Of a stretch of DNA of 25,629 bases, positions 1 to 6,422 are shown one piece after another. Origin of the DNA: a virus. The first letter of the stretch is position 1; every line of letters begins with the position of its first letter. The notes beneath the pieces are model-generated. The model was not told the origin of the DNA, ran no database searches, and saw only the letters and a program-made list of their open reading frames with translations. Made by a program: the position numbers and the translations under genes. The DNA lies in the IMG/VR virus record IMGVR_UViG_3300036766_000426, positions 1 through 25,629 of that record, one strand, 5' to 3'.

Positions 1-66
1 GATCCGTCTACCAGAAGCACGCACCTCGACCTCCAGAATGCCCACTCGGTGGCTAAAGGATTGTGA
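1..66 (+). CDS. 3' end of an upstream gene (partial)
   Basis: Frame 1 is open from the window edge to a TGA at 64-66, giving about 21 C-terminal residues ending in HSVAKGL. Its stop overlaps the ATG of the next gene as TGATG, the coupled arrangement used repeatedly in this genome. The end of this frame also carries the AAAGGA ribosome binding site of the next gene. Too short to assign a function. Confidence 0.5.
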   Translation, partial: DPSTRSTHLDLQNAHSVAKGL

Positions 67-1289
67 TGAAAGCTATAGGAATACATGTATTTGCAGGAGG
101 CTTCAGTATGGGCGTGAAGGAAGTCATGCCTGTAGAGTGCCAACTGGAGGTGCACGGGTTTGGTACAGAGTCAGCGGAGCAAGTTGCAGGGGTTCCAGTA
201 ATCAACGCAAAATTTGAAAAGTGGCCAAAACTTAAAGCAGAGTTTGCATTTGGGAACCCGCGCTGCACAGGATTTTCAACAATCACTAGCGGCTACGGCG
301 AAGACACTCATGGAGCCTTTGCAAAGCAAACATGTGACATTCAAGAATTGTGCAAATACTCCGCCGGCAAGTTCGACATTGTTGTCTGGGAGTCGGTGCA
401 GCAGGCTACTACTGTTGGGAGACCTTTGATTGACTGGGCAATAAAGGATTGCTTCAAGCCAAAGAAGTACCGTATTGCCCATGTGTTCATCAATGCAGCT
501 TCGTTCGGAAACGTTCAACAAAGAAAACGCTATTTCTTTGTAGCATACCGTAATGACAAACAGTTCAACATCATGCCACCAACTATCTCGCCTTGGAAGC
601 CGATGCTGTATGATGCGATCTATAGCCTTCGCAATCGTGAAAGTAATGAGGTAAAAGCAAATAGCATCGACTACAACTTTGATTCACATCTTGAAATCAC
701 GCCAGACGAAAAAGCAACGTTGCCACATCTGCCGAACGGGTGGGATGTGAATACTCTCGCAAGATATCACTACGATGTGTTGCCTCAGAGATGGAAAGAT
801 GTATGGGATTTTCGAGCGTCCGACATGCCTTTCAGTTTGCACTGCATGCATCGGGCAAACTGGTTGCGGCCATCTGCAACAATGCACAGTGGTGCCGGAC
901 GCATTGTTCATCCCGATTTGGATCGACCACTTACAATAGGCGAACTATCGCGCATCATGGGGTGGCCGGATATCCCCCGAGGCAAGATGCCTATTCCACA
1001 ACTTGCCAAAGGAATTGTTCCTGCAGTAGGCACTTGGTTAGCAGAACAGGCGAAACTTTATCTTGATGGCTTCTGGGGCAACGAAGATTGGGAATCAGTA
1101 TACAATCCGTTCAACTGCGAATGGGAAGGGGATAACGCGAACGGCACACTTGAAAAAACTTTCGACATGACTCAGTTTATTGGACATCAATTTGACATTG
1201 AAAGGTACCCTCATGATCTCCGAACACAGTCACATAGATTTGATGTGGCTTACAGCGCTAAGCGAACTGCAAGAGGCTCCAAAAATTAA
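66..1289 (+). CDS. Cytosine-C5 DNA methyltransferase-like protein with altered motif IV
   Basis: 407 residues from the ATG at 66 (SD AAAGGA, stop/start overlap TGATG). Motif order fits C5-methyltransferases, which flip out cytosine and transfer a methyl group from SAM. Motif I is FAGGFSMG near residues 9-16. Motif IV is GNPRCTGFS at 63-71, with candidate nucleophile Cys67. The ENV motif VI appears as WESV, with Glu109. Motif VIII QQRKR is at 151-155, motif IX RPLTIGELSRIMGWPD at 287-302 and motif X QLAKGIVPAVG at 312-322. The oddity is PRCT where the family has PPCQ: the Pro before the catalytic Cys is Arg and the following Gln is Thr; ENV is also changed. Catalytic Cys and Glu are retained, so the protein may be active, possibly on a modified base, or may have drifted. 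It opens a nucleotide-modification gene run and overlaps the next gene by 77 bp. Fold confident, reaction uncertain. Confidence 0.8.
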   Translation: MKAIGIHVFAGGFSMGVKEVMPVECQLEVHGFGTESAEQVAGVPVINAKFEKWPKLKAEFAFGNPRCTGFSTITSGYGEDTHGAFAKQTCDIQELCKYSAGKFDIVVWESVQQATTVGRPLIDWAIKDCFKPKKYRIAHVFINAASFGNVQQRKRYFFVAYRNDKQFNIMPPTISPWKPMLYDAIYSLRNRESNEVKANSIDYNFDSHLEITPDEKATLPHLPNGWDVNTLARYHYDVLPQRWKDVWDFRASDMPFSLHCMHRANWLRPSATMHSGAGRIVHPDLDRPLTIGELSRIMGWPDIPRGKMPIPQLAKGIVPAVGTWLAEQAKLYLDGFWGNEDWESVYNPFNCEWEGDNANGTLEKTFDMTQFIGHQFDIERYPHDLRTQSHRFDVAYSAKRTARGSKN

Positions 1290-2094
1290 AAGCAGAGCGG
1301 GCGAGTGCCGTGAAATCGTAGGGTGGTCTGCACGCTTGACCAATACTCAGGGCTCATTTCTATCAGTATCGCGTCGAGCGCTATCATCAGCATATGCCGC
1401 CGCAGAATTTCTGTGGTACATGTCTGGGACAAACAACTTGCATATGATACAGCGATACGCGCCGTCGTATGTTGAGTACTCTGATGACGGAACTGTAGCC
1501 CACGGAGGCTATGGCCTACGTCTCGAGAATCAGCTGTATGATATCGTTGATACTCTCGTGAACAACCCTGAGTCACGCCAAGCAGTTGTAGCTATCTGGC
1601 GACCTCATGATCTCAAGCATGCAATCAAAGTATCAACAAAAGATTTGCCGTGCACCCTTACGTGGCAGTTTTTTATTCGTAACAGCAAACTGCACATGGT
1701 CACAAGCATGCGATCGAACGACATATGGAAAGGAATGCCTTACGACGTGTTCGCATTTACGTGTGTACAGCGTATCATTGCTGGAACGCTCGGCATTGAG
1801 CCCGGTGACTATGTACATCATGTAGGCAGCTTGCATCTTTATGAAAAGAATGCAGACGCCGCGCGCGGATGTCTCGAAGGAAATCGTCTACTACACAACT
1901 GGACAGAGCCAGATGATGTAGTATCCTGTCTCCGTGCAGTTCGCGCCGAAGAGAGCGCACGTGAAGGTAAGCATGTATTTAGGACTCCAAGTGGTGCTAT
2001 GACATCTGATTTACTAGCATGCTGTTCGTCGTATCTTAGCGGAGAGCGCCACGAACTCCGGTCATCCTCACTCGCACAAGGACTGAAGCTATGA
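1213..2094 (+). CDS. Thymidylate-synthase-family enzyme, probable dCMP hydroxymethylase
   Basis: 293 residues from the ATG at 1213 (SD GAAAGG at 1200-1205, spacing 7); an in-frame ATG at 1180 lacks a comparable site. The family adds a one-carbon unit from methylene-tetrahydrofolate to C5 of a pyrimidine nucleotide. Visible features are Glu65 in EFLWYMSG, nucleophile Cys147 in LPCTLTWQF, the phosphate-binding segment RSNDIWKGMPYD at 167-178, and HLY at 208-210. Position 178, exactly 31 residues after the Cys, is Asp. E. coli ThyA has Asn177 there for dUMP, while T4 dCMP hydroxymethylase has Asp179 after Cys148. This predicts a dCMP substrate. Hydroxymethylation versus methylation cannot be decided from these residues. 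The gene sits between the methyltransferase-like gene and a nucleotide kinase (ATGA overlap), a sensible set for making 5-substituted dCTP. Confidence 0.85.
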   Translation: MISEHSHIDLMWLTALSELQEAPKIKSRAGECREIVGWSARLTNTQGSFLSVSRRALSSAYAAAEFLWYMSGTNNLHMIQRYAPSYVEYSDDGTVAHGGYGLRLENQLYDIVDTLVNNPESRQAVVAIWRPHDLKHAIKVSTKDLPCTLTWQFFIRNSKLHMVTSMRSNDIWKGMPYDVFAFTCVQRIIAGTLGIEPGDYVHHVGSLHLYEKNADAARGCLEGNRLLHNWTEPDDVVSCLRAVRAEESAREGKHVFRTPSGAMTSDLLACCSSYLSGERHELRSSSLAQGLKL

Positions 2095-2699
2095 TTATTA
2101 TCGAAGGCACTGATTTGCTGGGCAAAACTACGTTTGCTAAGAAACTCGTGGCAGCTGCACCGCTCGTTGACAAAGGTTACATCTACAAACATTTCTCGCG
2201 ACTGCCAGACGGGTTCAATAGATACTGGGGCTACCTAGAACACGCTGCATCCAGAAGTGTACAAGATCGCTTTCACATGAGCGAGATTGCATATTGCTAT
2301 GCTCGTGGTGAGGACTCGAGCCGTCTTAGTCCTTGGGCCTACAAAATGGTAGACGGCTACTTACGCTGCATGTGTGCGTATACCGTCGTCTTTACCGCTG
2401 AGGACGATCTCATTCGTGAACGATATGGCGAGCGCGAGGAGATGTACGACCTAGGCATTATCTTAAGAGCAAACAGCGTCTTCTTGGAAATCACAGACGA
2501 TCAGTCATTCGCGTACAATGACGAACGATACTCAGGAATCGATGTTGATGCATGCATTCACCTTACTAAGGAGAACCCATGGCCAAGCGAACAAGACCTA
2601 AGAAACGTGCTCAACGCGTACCAGCGAAGAAGCGCAGAGTGGGAACTCGCAATGCGTCTGAGACCCATCTCTTCGCCATTGCAAAGGCCATTAAGCTAG
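2091..2699 (+). CDS. Thymidylate-kinase-like deoxynucleotide kinase
   Basis: 202 residues, starting in an ATGA overlap with the preceding synthase. It has a P-loop GTDLLGKTT at 6-14, very near the N-terminus as in dTMP kinases, and the signature DRFHMSEIAY at 59-68, typical of the DR[FY] base/phosphate-binding segment of phage nucleotide kinases. The family phosphorylates deoxynucleoside monophosphates with ATP. Placed directly after a predicted dCMP-modifying enzyme, it is a candidate for phosphorylating the modified dCMP, as gp1 does in T4; this is inferred from context. Its last 120 bp overlap the next gene in another frame, and the C-terminus after about residue 165 is low in recognisable features, so that end may be shaped by the overlapping gene. 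Confidence 0.8.
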   Translation: MIIIEGTDLLGKTTFAKKLVAAAPLVDKGYIYKHFSRLPDGFNRYWGYLEHAASRSVQDRFHMSEIAYCYARGEDSSRLSPWAYKMVDGYLRCMCAYTVVFTAEDDLIRERYGEREEMYDLGIILRANSVFLEITDDQSFAYNDERYSGIDVDACIHLTKENPWPSEQDLRNVLNAYQRRSAEWELAMRLRPISSPLQRPLS

Positions 2700-2872
2700 A
2701 AAGCTTGCGGACCAATCACCACAGTTTGGACGATTTGATTGACGCTCTTGAATGCAACGGTGAACGAGAGACCGTTGTTGCAATCATGGGCGCTCTTTCA
2801 AAACGCGAAGACATGAATGCATCGTGTCTTATCGAAAACGGACTCAAGATTCTAGGGTTCACTAATGCTTAA
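2579..2872 (+). CDS. Small basic protein of unknown function overlapping the kinase gene
   Basis: 97 residues. The start at 2579 has a strong SD (AAGGAG about 5 bases upstream), which supports a real gene despite the 120-bp overlap with the kinase end. The first 24 residues are very basic (many Lys/Arg, a nuclear-localisation-like or nucleic-acid-binding tail). The rest looks like a small helical domain (residues 28-95). It ends 8 bp inside the polymerase gene. Position between kinase and polymerase suggests a replication-associated DNA-binding role, but no family is recognised. Confidence 0.7.
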   Translation: MAKRTRPKKRAQRVPAKKRRVGTRNASETHLFAIAKAIKLESLRTNHHSLDDLIDALECNGERETVVAIMGALSKREDMNASCLIENGLKILGFTNA

Positions 2873-4781
2873 GTTTTCAAACGGCGGCATACTTATCGAA
2901 TCAGTCAGCGAACTTCCGGCTTTGCCTGACAATGTCAGCGAGCTGTTCTTGGACTTTGAAACGACAAGTGGTGATCCACGATTGGATTCGTTAAACCCAT
3001 GGCATCACTGCGCACCGTATTGTTATGCGTTTACGTGGGATCAGGTTCCACTTGCATGGTGCGTCCCAGCCGGTCTAGCTGATAACTGGCTTCAAGAGCT
3101 AGTACGGCGATCAAAGACTTGGGTGAATCACAACGTTAAGTACGATGCCCATGTGTTCAACAATGGAATCGGTCCGCTGCCCGAAGATCTCGAATTGCGA
3201 TGTACTGTTGTGAGTGCCAAGATTCTCGATAGCGATCGAATGTTCTCTGGAGGCTACGGCCTTGACGCTTTGTGCATGCATTGGCTTAAAGAGGATATCT
3301 CGAGCTACGAAGAAAGACTCAAACCATATCTGCACAAAAACAAGGACTTCGGTAGAATCCCACTTGACATCATCGCGGAATACAACTGCCAAGACGCCTT
3401 ATCGAACAGGCGACTACACAGATACATCGACGCACGCACTCCCGAACAGTGCCAAGGGGTACTCAAGACTGAGATCGAGCTTACACGCGTGCTGTTTGAA
3501 ACAGAGGTATATGGGATGTGCGTCAAGCCTGTTGAGCTAATATCGAAAGAGTTCATCATCATGACTCAGATGTGTGAACTCGAAGAACGACTTGAAAAGG
3601 CAGCAGGCCGGAGTTTTAGACCGCACGTGAACGAAGACTGCTTCGAAGTGCTGTGCCTCCAGTACGGTCTGCCTGTTGCAGGATACACTGACGAGGGGAA
3701 TCCATCCTTCGACAAAGAAGCGCTAGCTGCTTACATTGGTCATCCGCATGCACCTCAGGATATCGTAACGAACATCATTGCATATCGTAAGTTGAATACA
3801 CTTAAGAACTTCTTTATCACGCCGTACCAAGAACTGAACATCGATGGAATCTTGCATCCTCAATACAATCAAGTAGTGCGCACTGGTCGTATGTCGTGCA
3901 AGACACCCAACAGCCAACAATTAAACAAGGAGGCCAAAGAGCTCATACATCCACGTGAAGGCAACTCATTCATCTCGATTGACTTTTCACAAATCGAGTT
4001 TCGCTACATGATGCACTACATCCAAGATCATGATGCGATCGCTGCGTACAATGAGAATCCCGATACTGATTTTCATCAGTGGGTTGCAGACATGTGCGAG
4101 ATCAGTCGTAAACCTGCGAAGACAGTTAACTTTGCAATCGGATTTGGTGCAGGCAAGAAAAAGACAATCAAGATGCTTACTGCAAATGGCGAAGTCATCG
4201 GTGCTGTAGATGCTGAGGTGAGAGCACTGATTGCTCGAGGTACATTCAAAGAGTCTGAATACAAGAATGTGTTTAACTCGATGTGTGAAGATCGAGCTAT
4301 CGCTGTTTTCAACAAATACCATGAGACACTACCGGGTATCAAGCGCACATCTCGCAAGTGTGCAGCGGTTGCTGAACAGCGCGGATACGTATACAACATT
4401 TATGGACGGCATAGACATTTGCCGAGAACGCATGCGCACATCGCTTTCAACTCGATCAATCAATCAAGTGCAGCTGATCTGATGAAAGAGCGCACAGTCG
4501 CAGCGTGGCACATGATAAAGGACACACCCATTCGTATTGTTGCAAGCGTCCACGATGAGACGCTTTTTGAGGCGCCAACTGAAATCGCTGAAAACCCAGA
4601 TGTGATTCGAGACCTAGTCAATTTAATGGAGCATCCAGCCATAGAGATACGAGTGCCAGTTCGATGCTCGGTAGGGGCCTCAAAATTGCATTGGAGAGAG
4701 GCCTGCTCAGACCAGGTAGCAAAACCACTAAAATACGATCCGGCTGCTAGCGGGCGCCTGGAGGGCCTAAAAAAGTGCTAA
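2865..4781 (+). CDS. DNA polymerase, family A, with 3'-5' exonuclease domain
   Basis: 638 residues, the replicative-type phage Pol I homologue. The exonuclease domain shows Exo I LDFET (Asp30, Glu32), Exo II NVKYD (Asn90, Asp94) and Exo III YNCQD (Tyr173, Asp177), all intact, so proofreading is expected. The polymerase domain has motif A SIDFSQIEFR (Asp373), motif B RKPAKTVNFAIGFG (Arg415, Lys419, Phe423) and motif C SVHDE (His563, Asp564, Glu565). Position 762 (E. coli numbering) is Phe423, the wild-type-like state. Position 766, normally Tyr, is Phe427, and Gly763 is Ala. No 5' nuclease domain is present. The start overlaps the previous gene by 8 bp. It closes the nucleotide-supply operon. 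Confidence 0.97.
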   Translation: MLKFSNGGILIESVSELPALPDNVSELFLDFETTSGDPRLDSLNPWHHCAPYCYAFTWDQVPLAWCVPAGLADNWLQELVRRSKTWVNHNVKYDAHVFNNGIGPLPEDLELRCTVVSAKILDSDRMFSGGYGLDALCMHWLKEDISSYEERLKPYLHKNKDFGRIPLDIIAEYNCQDALSNRRLHRYIDARTPEQCQGVLKTEIELTRVLFETEVYGMCVKPVELISKEFIIMTQMCELEERLEKAAGRSFRPHVNEDCFEVLCLQYGLPVAGYTDEGNPSFDKEALAAYIGHPHAPQDIVTNIIAYRKLNTLKNFFITPYQELNIDGILHPQYNQVVRTGRMSCKTPNSQQLNKEAKELIHPREGNSFISIDFSQIEFRYMMHYIQDHDAIAAYNENPDTDFHQWVADMCEISRKPAKTVNFAIGFGAGKKKTIKMLTANGEVIGAVDAEVRALIARGTFKESEYKNVFNSMCEDRAIAVFNKYHETLPGIKRTSRKCAAVAEQRGYVYNIYGRHRHLPRTHAHIAFNSINQSSAADLMKERTVAAWHMIKDTPIRIVASVHDETLFEAPTEIAENPDVIRDLVNLMEHPAIEIRVPVRCSVGASKLHWREACSDQVAKPLKYDPAASGRLEGLKKC

Positions 4782-4810
4782 ATTTTCACCTAAGTACTTG
4801 TCGACACCGG

Positions 4811-4839
4811 TTTACACGCCGGCCCATTCTTGGTACGAT
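4811..4839 (+). promoter_or_regulatory. Candidate sigma-70 promoter with extended -10
   Basis: TTTACA (4811-4816), a 17-bp spacer, then TACGAT (4834-4839) preceded by TGG, an extended -10 arrangement. It lies just after the polymerase stop, where a new transcription unit for the small accessory genes would start. Consensus match only; the -10 has 4 of 6 consensus bases. Confidence 0.35.
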
Positions 4840-4935
4840 AGTTGTAGACCTGATCTTTGACAACCCGAACGAACCTTACAACCGTGCACAGGTTGCAGAA
4901 CGGAACAAAGCCCGTAAGGTGGTGCAAGAGTCGAA

Positions 4936-4953
4936 ACCCAACGCAAGTTGGGT
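4936..4953 (+). ncRNA. Leader hairpin with GNRA (GCAA) tetraloop
   Basis: ACCCAAC, loop GCAA, GTTGGGT: a perfect 7-bp stem closed by a GNRA tetraloop, located in the 5' leader about 65 bases before the next start codon. No U-tract follows, so it is not an intrinsic terminator. It could be a stability element or a protein/RNA docking site. Confidence 0.4.
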
Positions 4954-4994
4954 CACTGCAAGTAGCCACTGCAGTCTGATGATGACAGGCTAAA

Positions 4995-5011
4995 CACATT
5001 GCACAAGGAGA
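4995..5011 (+). repeat. 17-bp leader repeat, copy 1 (contains SD)
   Basis: CACATTGCACAAGGAGA, identical to copies at 5344-5360 and 5632-5648. Each copy ends in AAGGAG 6-7 bases before a start codon. Identity extends nine bases upstream of the SD, further than ribosome binding alone requires. A diverged copy lies at 6399-6414. Confidence 0.9.
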
Positions 5012-5018
5012 CATTGCT

Positions 5019-5213
5019 ATGCAACAGATCGTAATCAACGATGATACAGTCGATCGTGATTTGATGATCAGTCTCACGATCGAGTATTCTGGAACGTATG
5101 TCGCGTTCGACGAGTACGACAACACAATCTTCGTCACAGATCTTGAAGGTGATGAACTGGTCGAATTCGTTGAAGAGATCAATTCAATCACTCCGCATTG
5201 GGAGTTCAAATGA
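5019..5213 (+). CDS. Small acidic protein of unknown function
   Basis: 64 residues starting 7 bases after the first 17-bp leader repeat (SD AAGGAG). It is rich in Asp/Glu, with alternating hydrophobic stretches suggesting a small beta-rich domain (EYSGTYVAFDEYDNTIFVTD). No family recognised. Its stop overlaps the next start as ATGA, so the two are probably translated together. First gene of a run of small, probably early phage proteins. Confidence 0.75.
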   Translation: MQQIVINDDTVDRDLMISLTIEYSGTYVAFDEYDNTIFVTDLEGDELVEFVEEINSITPHWEFK

Positions 5214-5365
5214 ACATCTCACAACGACATCTCGCAGTCTACATCGAGTACGATGTACGAAAACAACGCAAGCGTAGACTGTTCACTGACGCCTACGCTG
5301 CCCGCCGATTCTACATTGCGAAACTGAATGCTGGAAAGAAACCCACATTGCACAAGGAGATCTAA
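5210..5365 (+). CDS. Small basic protein of unknown function (51 aa)
   Basis: ATG at 5210 overlaps the previous stop (ATGA); a GGGAG SD lies in the end of the previous gene. The product is 51 residues, strongly basic, with the run RRLFTDAYAARRFYIAKLNA in its second half, which looks like a single amphipathic helix. The last codons (TLHKEI) are encoded by the second copy of the 17-bp leader repeat, so one sequence is both coding here and the ribosome binding site of the next gene. Basic charge suggests nucleic-acid binding; function unknown. Confidence 0.7.
   Translation: MNISQRHLAVYIEYDVRKQRKRRLFTDAYAARRFYIAKLNAGKKPTLHKEI
5344..5360 (+). repeat. 17-bp leader repeat, copy 2 (contains SD)
   Basis: Identical to 4995-5011. 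It lies inside the 3' end of the 51-residue gene and ends 6 bases before the ATG at 5367. Confidence 0.9.
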
Positions 5366-5366
5366 G

Positions 5367-5627
5367 ATGAAACAGTTCAGAATCATGATCCTCATCACTG
5401 GTGACTGTCCTCGTTCGAAAGCGCTCAAACTCATGCACATGGGTTTACGGATCACACACGATACAATTGAAGAGGCACACCAAGCTGTGAACAGATTTGA
5501 AGACGCCGCTCGCCTCATTACTTGGCGTGACGAAGGTCAGGTGTACGGCGCGATTGCAGTTGTTGGATTGCACGACGCTCAGATCTACAGCACGGCAGTG
5601 ATTTGTTCAGAGGTTCCGAGATCATAG
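5367..5627 (+). CDS. Small protein of unknown function (86 aa)
   Basis: The ATG at 5367 follows leader-repeat copy 2 with ideal spacing, so it is preferred over upstream in-frame starts. 86 residues of mixed alpha/beta character: a hydrophobic beta start (FRIMILITG), a helix around EEAHQAVNRFEDAARL, then a hydrophobic strand GAIAVVGL. No motif or catalytic pattern recognised. Shares its leader repeat, and therefore probably its expression, with neighbours at 5019 and 5655. Confidence 0.75.
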   Translation: MKQFRIMILITGDCPRSKALKLMHMGLRITHDTIEEAHQAVNRFEDAARLITWRDEGQVYGAIAVVGLHDAQIYSTAVICSEVPRS

Positions 5628-5631
5628 CTGT

Positions 5632-5648
5632 CACATTGCACAAGGAGA
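5632..5648 (+). repeat. 17-bp leader repeat, copy 3 (contains SD)
   Basis: Identical to 4995-5011. It lies just after the stop of the 86-residue gene, 6 bases before the ATG at 5655. Confidence 0.9.
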
Positions 5649-5654
5649 GTTGAG

Positions 5655-5933
5655 ATGAAAGCGAACAAACTTGAACAAATCGTAGAGGTGACAGTACACG
5701 GGGCGGACTATCGACTGCTCCGCCCGTCTCGTAAAGGTGAATGTCAGTGTTGCGGCTGTGGGTTCGACAAAAACGAACAGCGATTCGTTGATGGCCGTGA
5801 TGACCTTTGCTTTGACTGCGGGTTTGAGAACGACGACAGCCAATCAGGTTGGAACAGTGAAGAAGCGAAAGCCGCACGCGTAGCTGAAGTGTCCACAGCT
5901 TTTACAAGGACACAACATTTTGTTCAGGAGTGA
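5655..5933 (+). CDS. Small zinc-ribbon-like protein
   Basis: 92 residues, start set by leader-repeat copy 3. Cysteine pairs CQCCGCGF (about residues 31-38) and LCFDCGF (about 51-57) form a likely zinc-ribbon knuckle pair. The rest is an N-terminal basic/beta segment and a polar C-terminal tail. Zinc ribbons of this size in phages usually bind nucleic acid or a host protein. No specific family can be named. Confidence 0.7.
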   Translation: MKANKLEQIVEVTVHGADYRLLRPSRKGECQCCGCGFDKNEQRFVDGRDDLCFDCGFENDDSQSGWNSEEAKAARVAEVSTAFTRTQHFVQE

Positions 5934-5938
5934 CTCTC

Positions 5939-6331
5939 ATGGCTAAGACAGCAACTGCAAGGCCGGGAACGAAGAATGTTGATGGCAAGAAGGACAAGAA
6001 GGGGCGAGACGAGTACAAGGTGCCCGAAGGTGGATTCGCCACCGTCCCGGCGGACTTCGATTCGAAGCTTCACAAGCCCCTCAAGCGGAAGGACTTCAAG
6101 GACGAGAGCTTGTGGTTCGAGCTTCGCGCCCTCGATCTCGAGAAGAAGGCCGCTCGCATGCGTCGGGAGGGCGAGAACATCAAGAAGCTCGGTGGTGTGA
6201 AGGATCGCGTGAAGGCCAAGCGCCTGCTCAGCATGCAGAAGCGGATGGAGGATCTCAAGGCGACCTTGAAGTCCGAGGGCATCGATGCCGAAGCTCTGCT
6301 CAATTCCATCAACACGAACGGGGACAAGTAG
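5939..6331 (+). CDS. Lys-rich, partly coiled-coil protein of unknown function
   Basis: 130 residues from the ATG at 5939 (SD CAGGAG, spacing 8); a GTG at 5930 is inside that SD and unlikely. Residues 1-30 are Lys/Gly-rich and probably disordered. Residues 60-125 are charged and helix-forming (DLEKKAARMRREGENIKK, then MQKRMEDLKATLKSEG), consistent with a coiled coil. Composition differs from its neighbours: it is GC-rich at third positions and Lys is almost always AAG, suggesting high expression or recent acquisition. A GC-rich hairpin follows the stop. Confidence 0.75.
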   Translation: MAKTATARPGTKNVDGKKDKKGRDEYKVPEGGFATVPADFDSKLHKPLKRKDFKDESLWFELRALDLEKKAARMRREGENIKKLGGVKDRVKAKRLLSMQKRMEDLKATLKSEGIDAEALLNSINTNGDK

Positions 6332-6336
6332 TCGAA

Positions 6337-6357
6337 ACGCGGGGCCCTCGCCCGCGT
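6337..6357 (+). terminator. GC-rich hairpin after the Lys-rich gene
   Basis: ACGCGGG, loop GCCCTCG, CCCGCGT: a perfect 7-bp stem starting 6 bases after the TAG stop. No U-tract follows, so it may be a 3' end-protecting or pause hairpin, not a classical intrinsic terminator. Confidence 0.4.
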
Positions 6358-6422
6358 CGTAGCGCTTGAGCATACGCTGCCTGATGATGACTGCTCAACA
6401 CATTGCTAAAGGAAACATGGTC

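Larger units (their letters stand above)
4782..5018 (+). other. Intergenic leader region before the small-gene block
   Basis: 237 bp without a convincing gene. It contains a candidate sigma-70 promoter (4811-4839), a stable hairpin with GCAA tetraloop (4936-4953), a CTGATGATGAC element (4976-4986) that recurs before the gene at 6423, and the first copy of the 17-bp CACATTGCACAAGGAGA leader. The cloverleaf and T-arm expected of a tRNA are absent. Probably the promoter and 5' UTR of the small-gene operon. Confidence 0.5.

Noticed and set aside
1213-2094. Ordinary thymidylate synthase
   Set aside because: The Asn that selects dUMP is replaced by Asp at the exact position seen in dCMP hydroxymethylases.
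4775-4993. 72-residue + strand frame from a GTG overlapping the polymerase stop
   Set aside because: No SD, no recognisable domain, and it runs through the promoter-like site, hairpin and leader elements; better explained as non-coding leader.
4900-5000. Possible tRNA suggested by paired segments
   Set aside because: The pairings do not form a cloverleaf and there is no proper T-arm or CCA-proximal stem; only a GNRA hairpin stands up.
4995-5648. CRISPR-like direct repeats
   Set aside because: Three copies at unequal spacing of about 270-330 bp, each placed before a start codon with genes between; a leader repeat, not an array.
5924-6373. 149-residue open frame on the - strand
   Set aside because: Antisense to the codon-biased Lys-rich gene, whose regular third positions open the reverse frame; Leu-rich low-complexity product.
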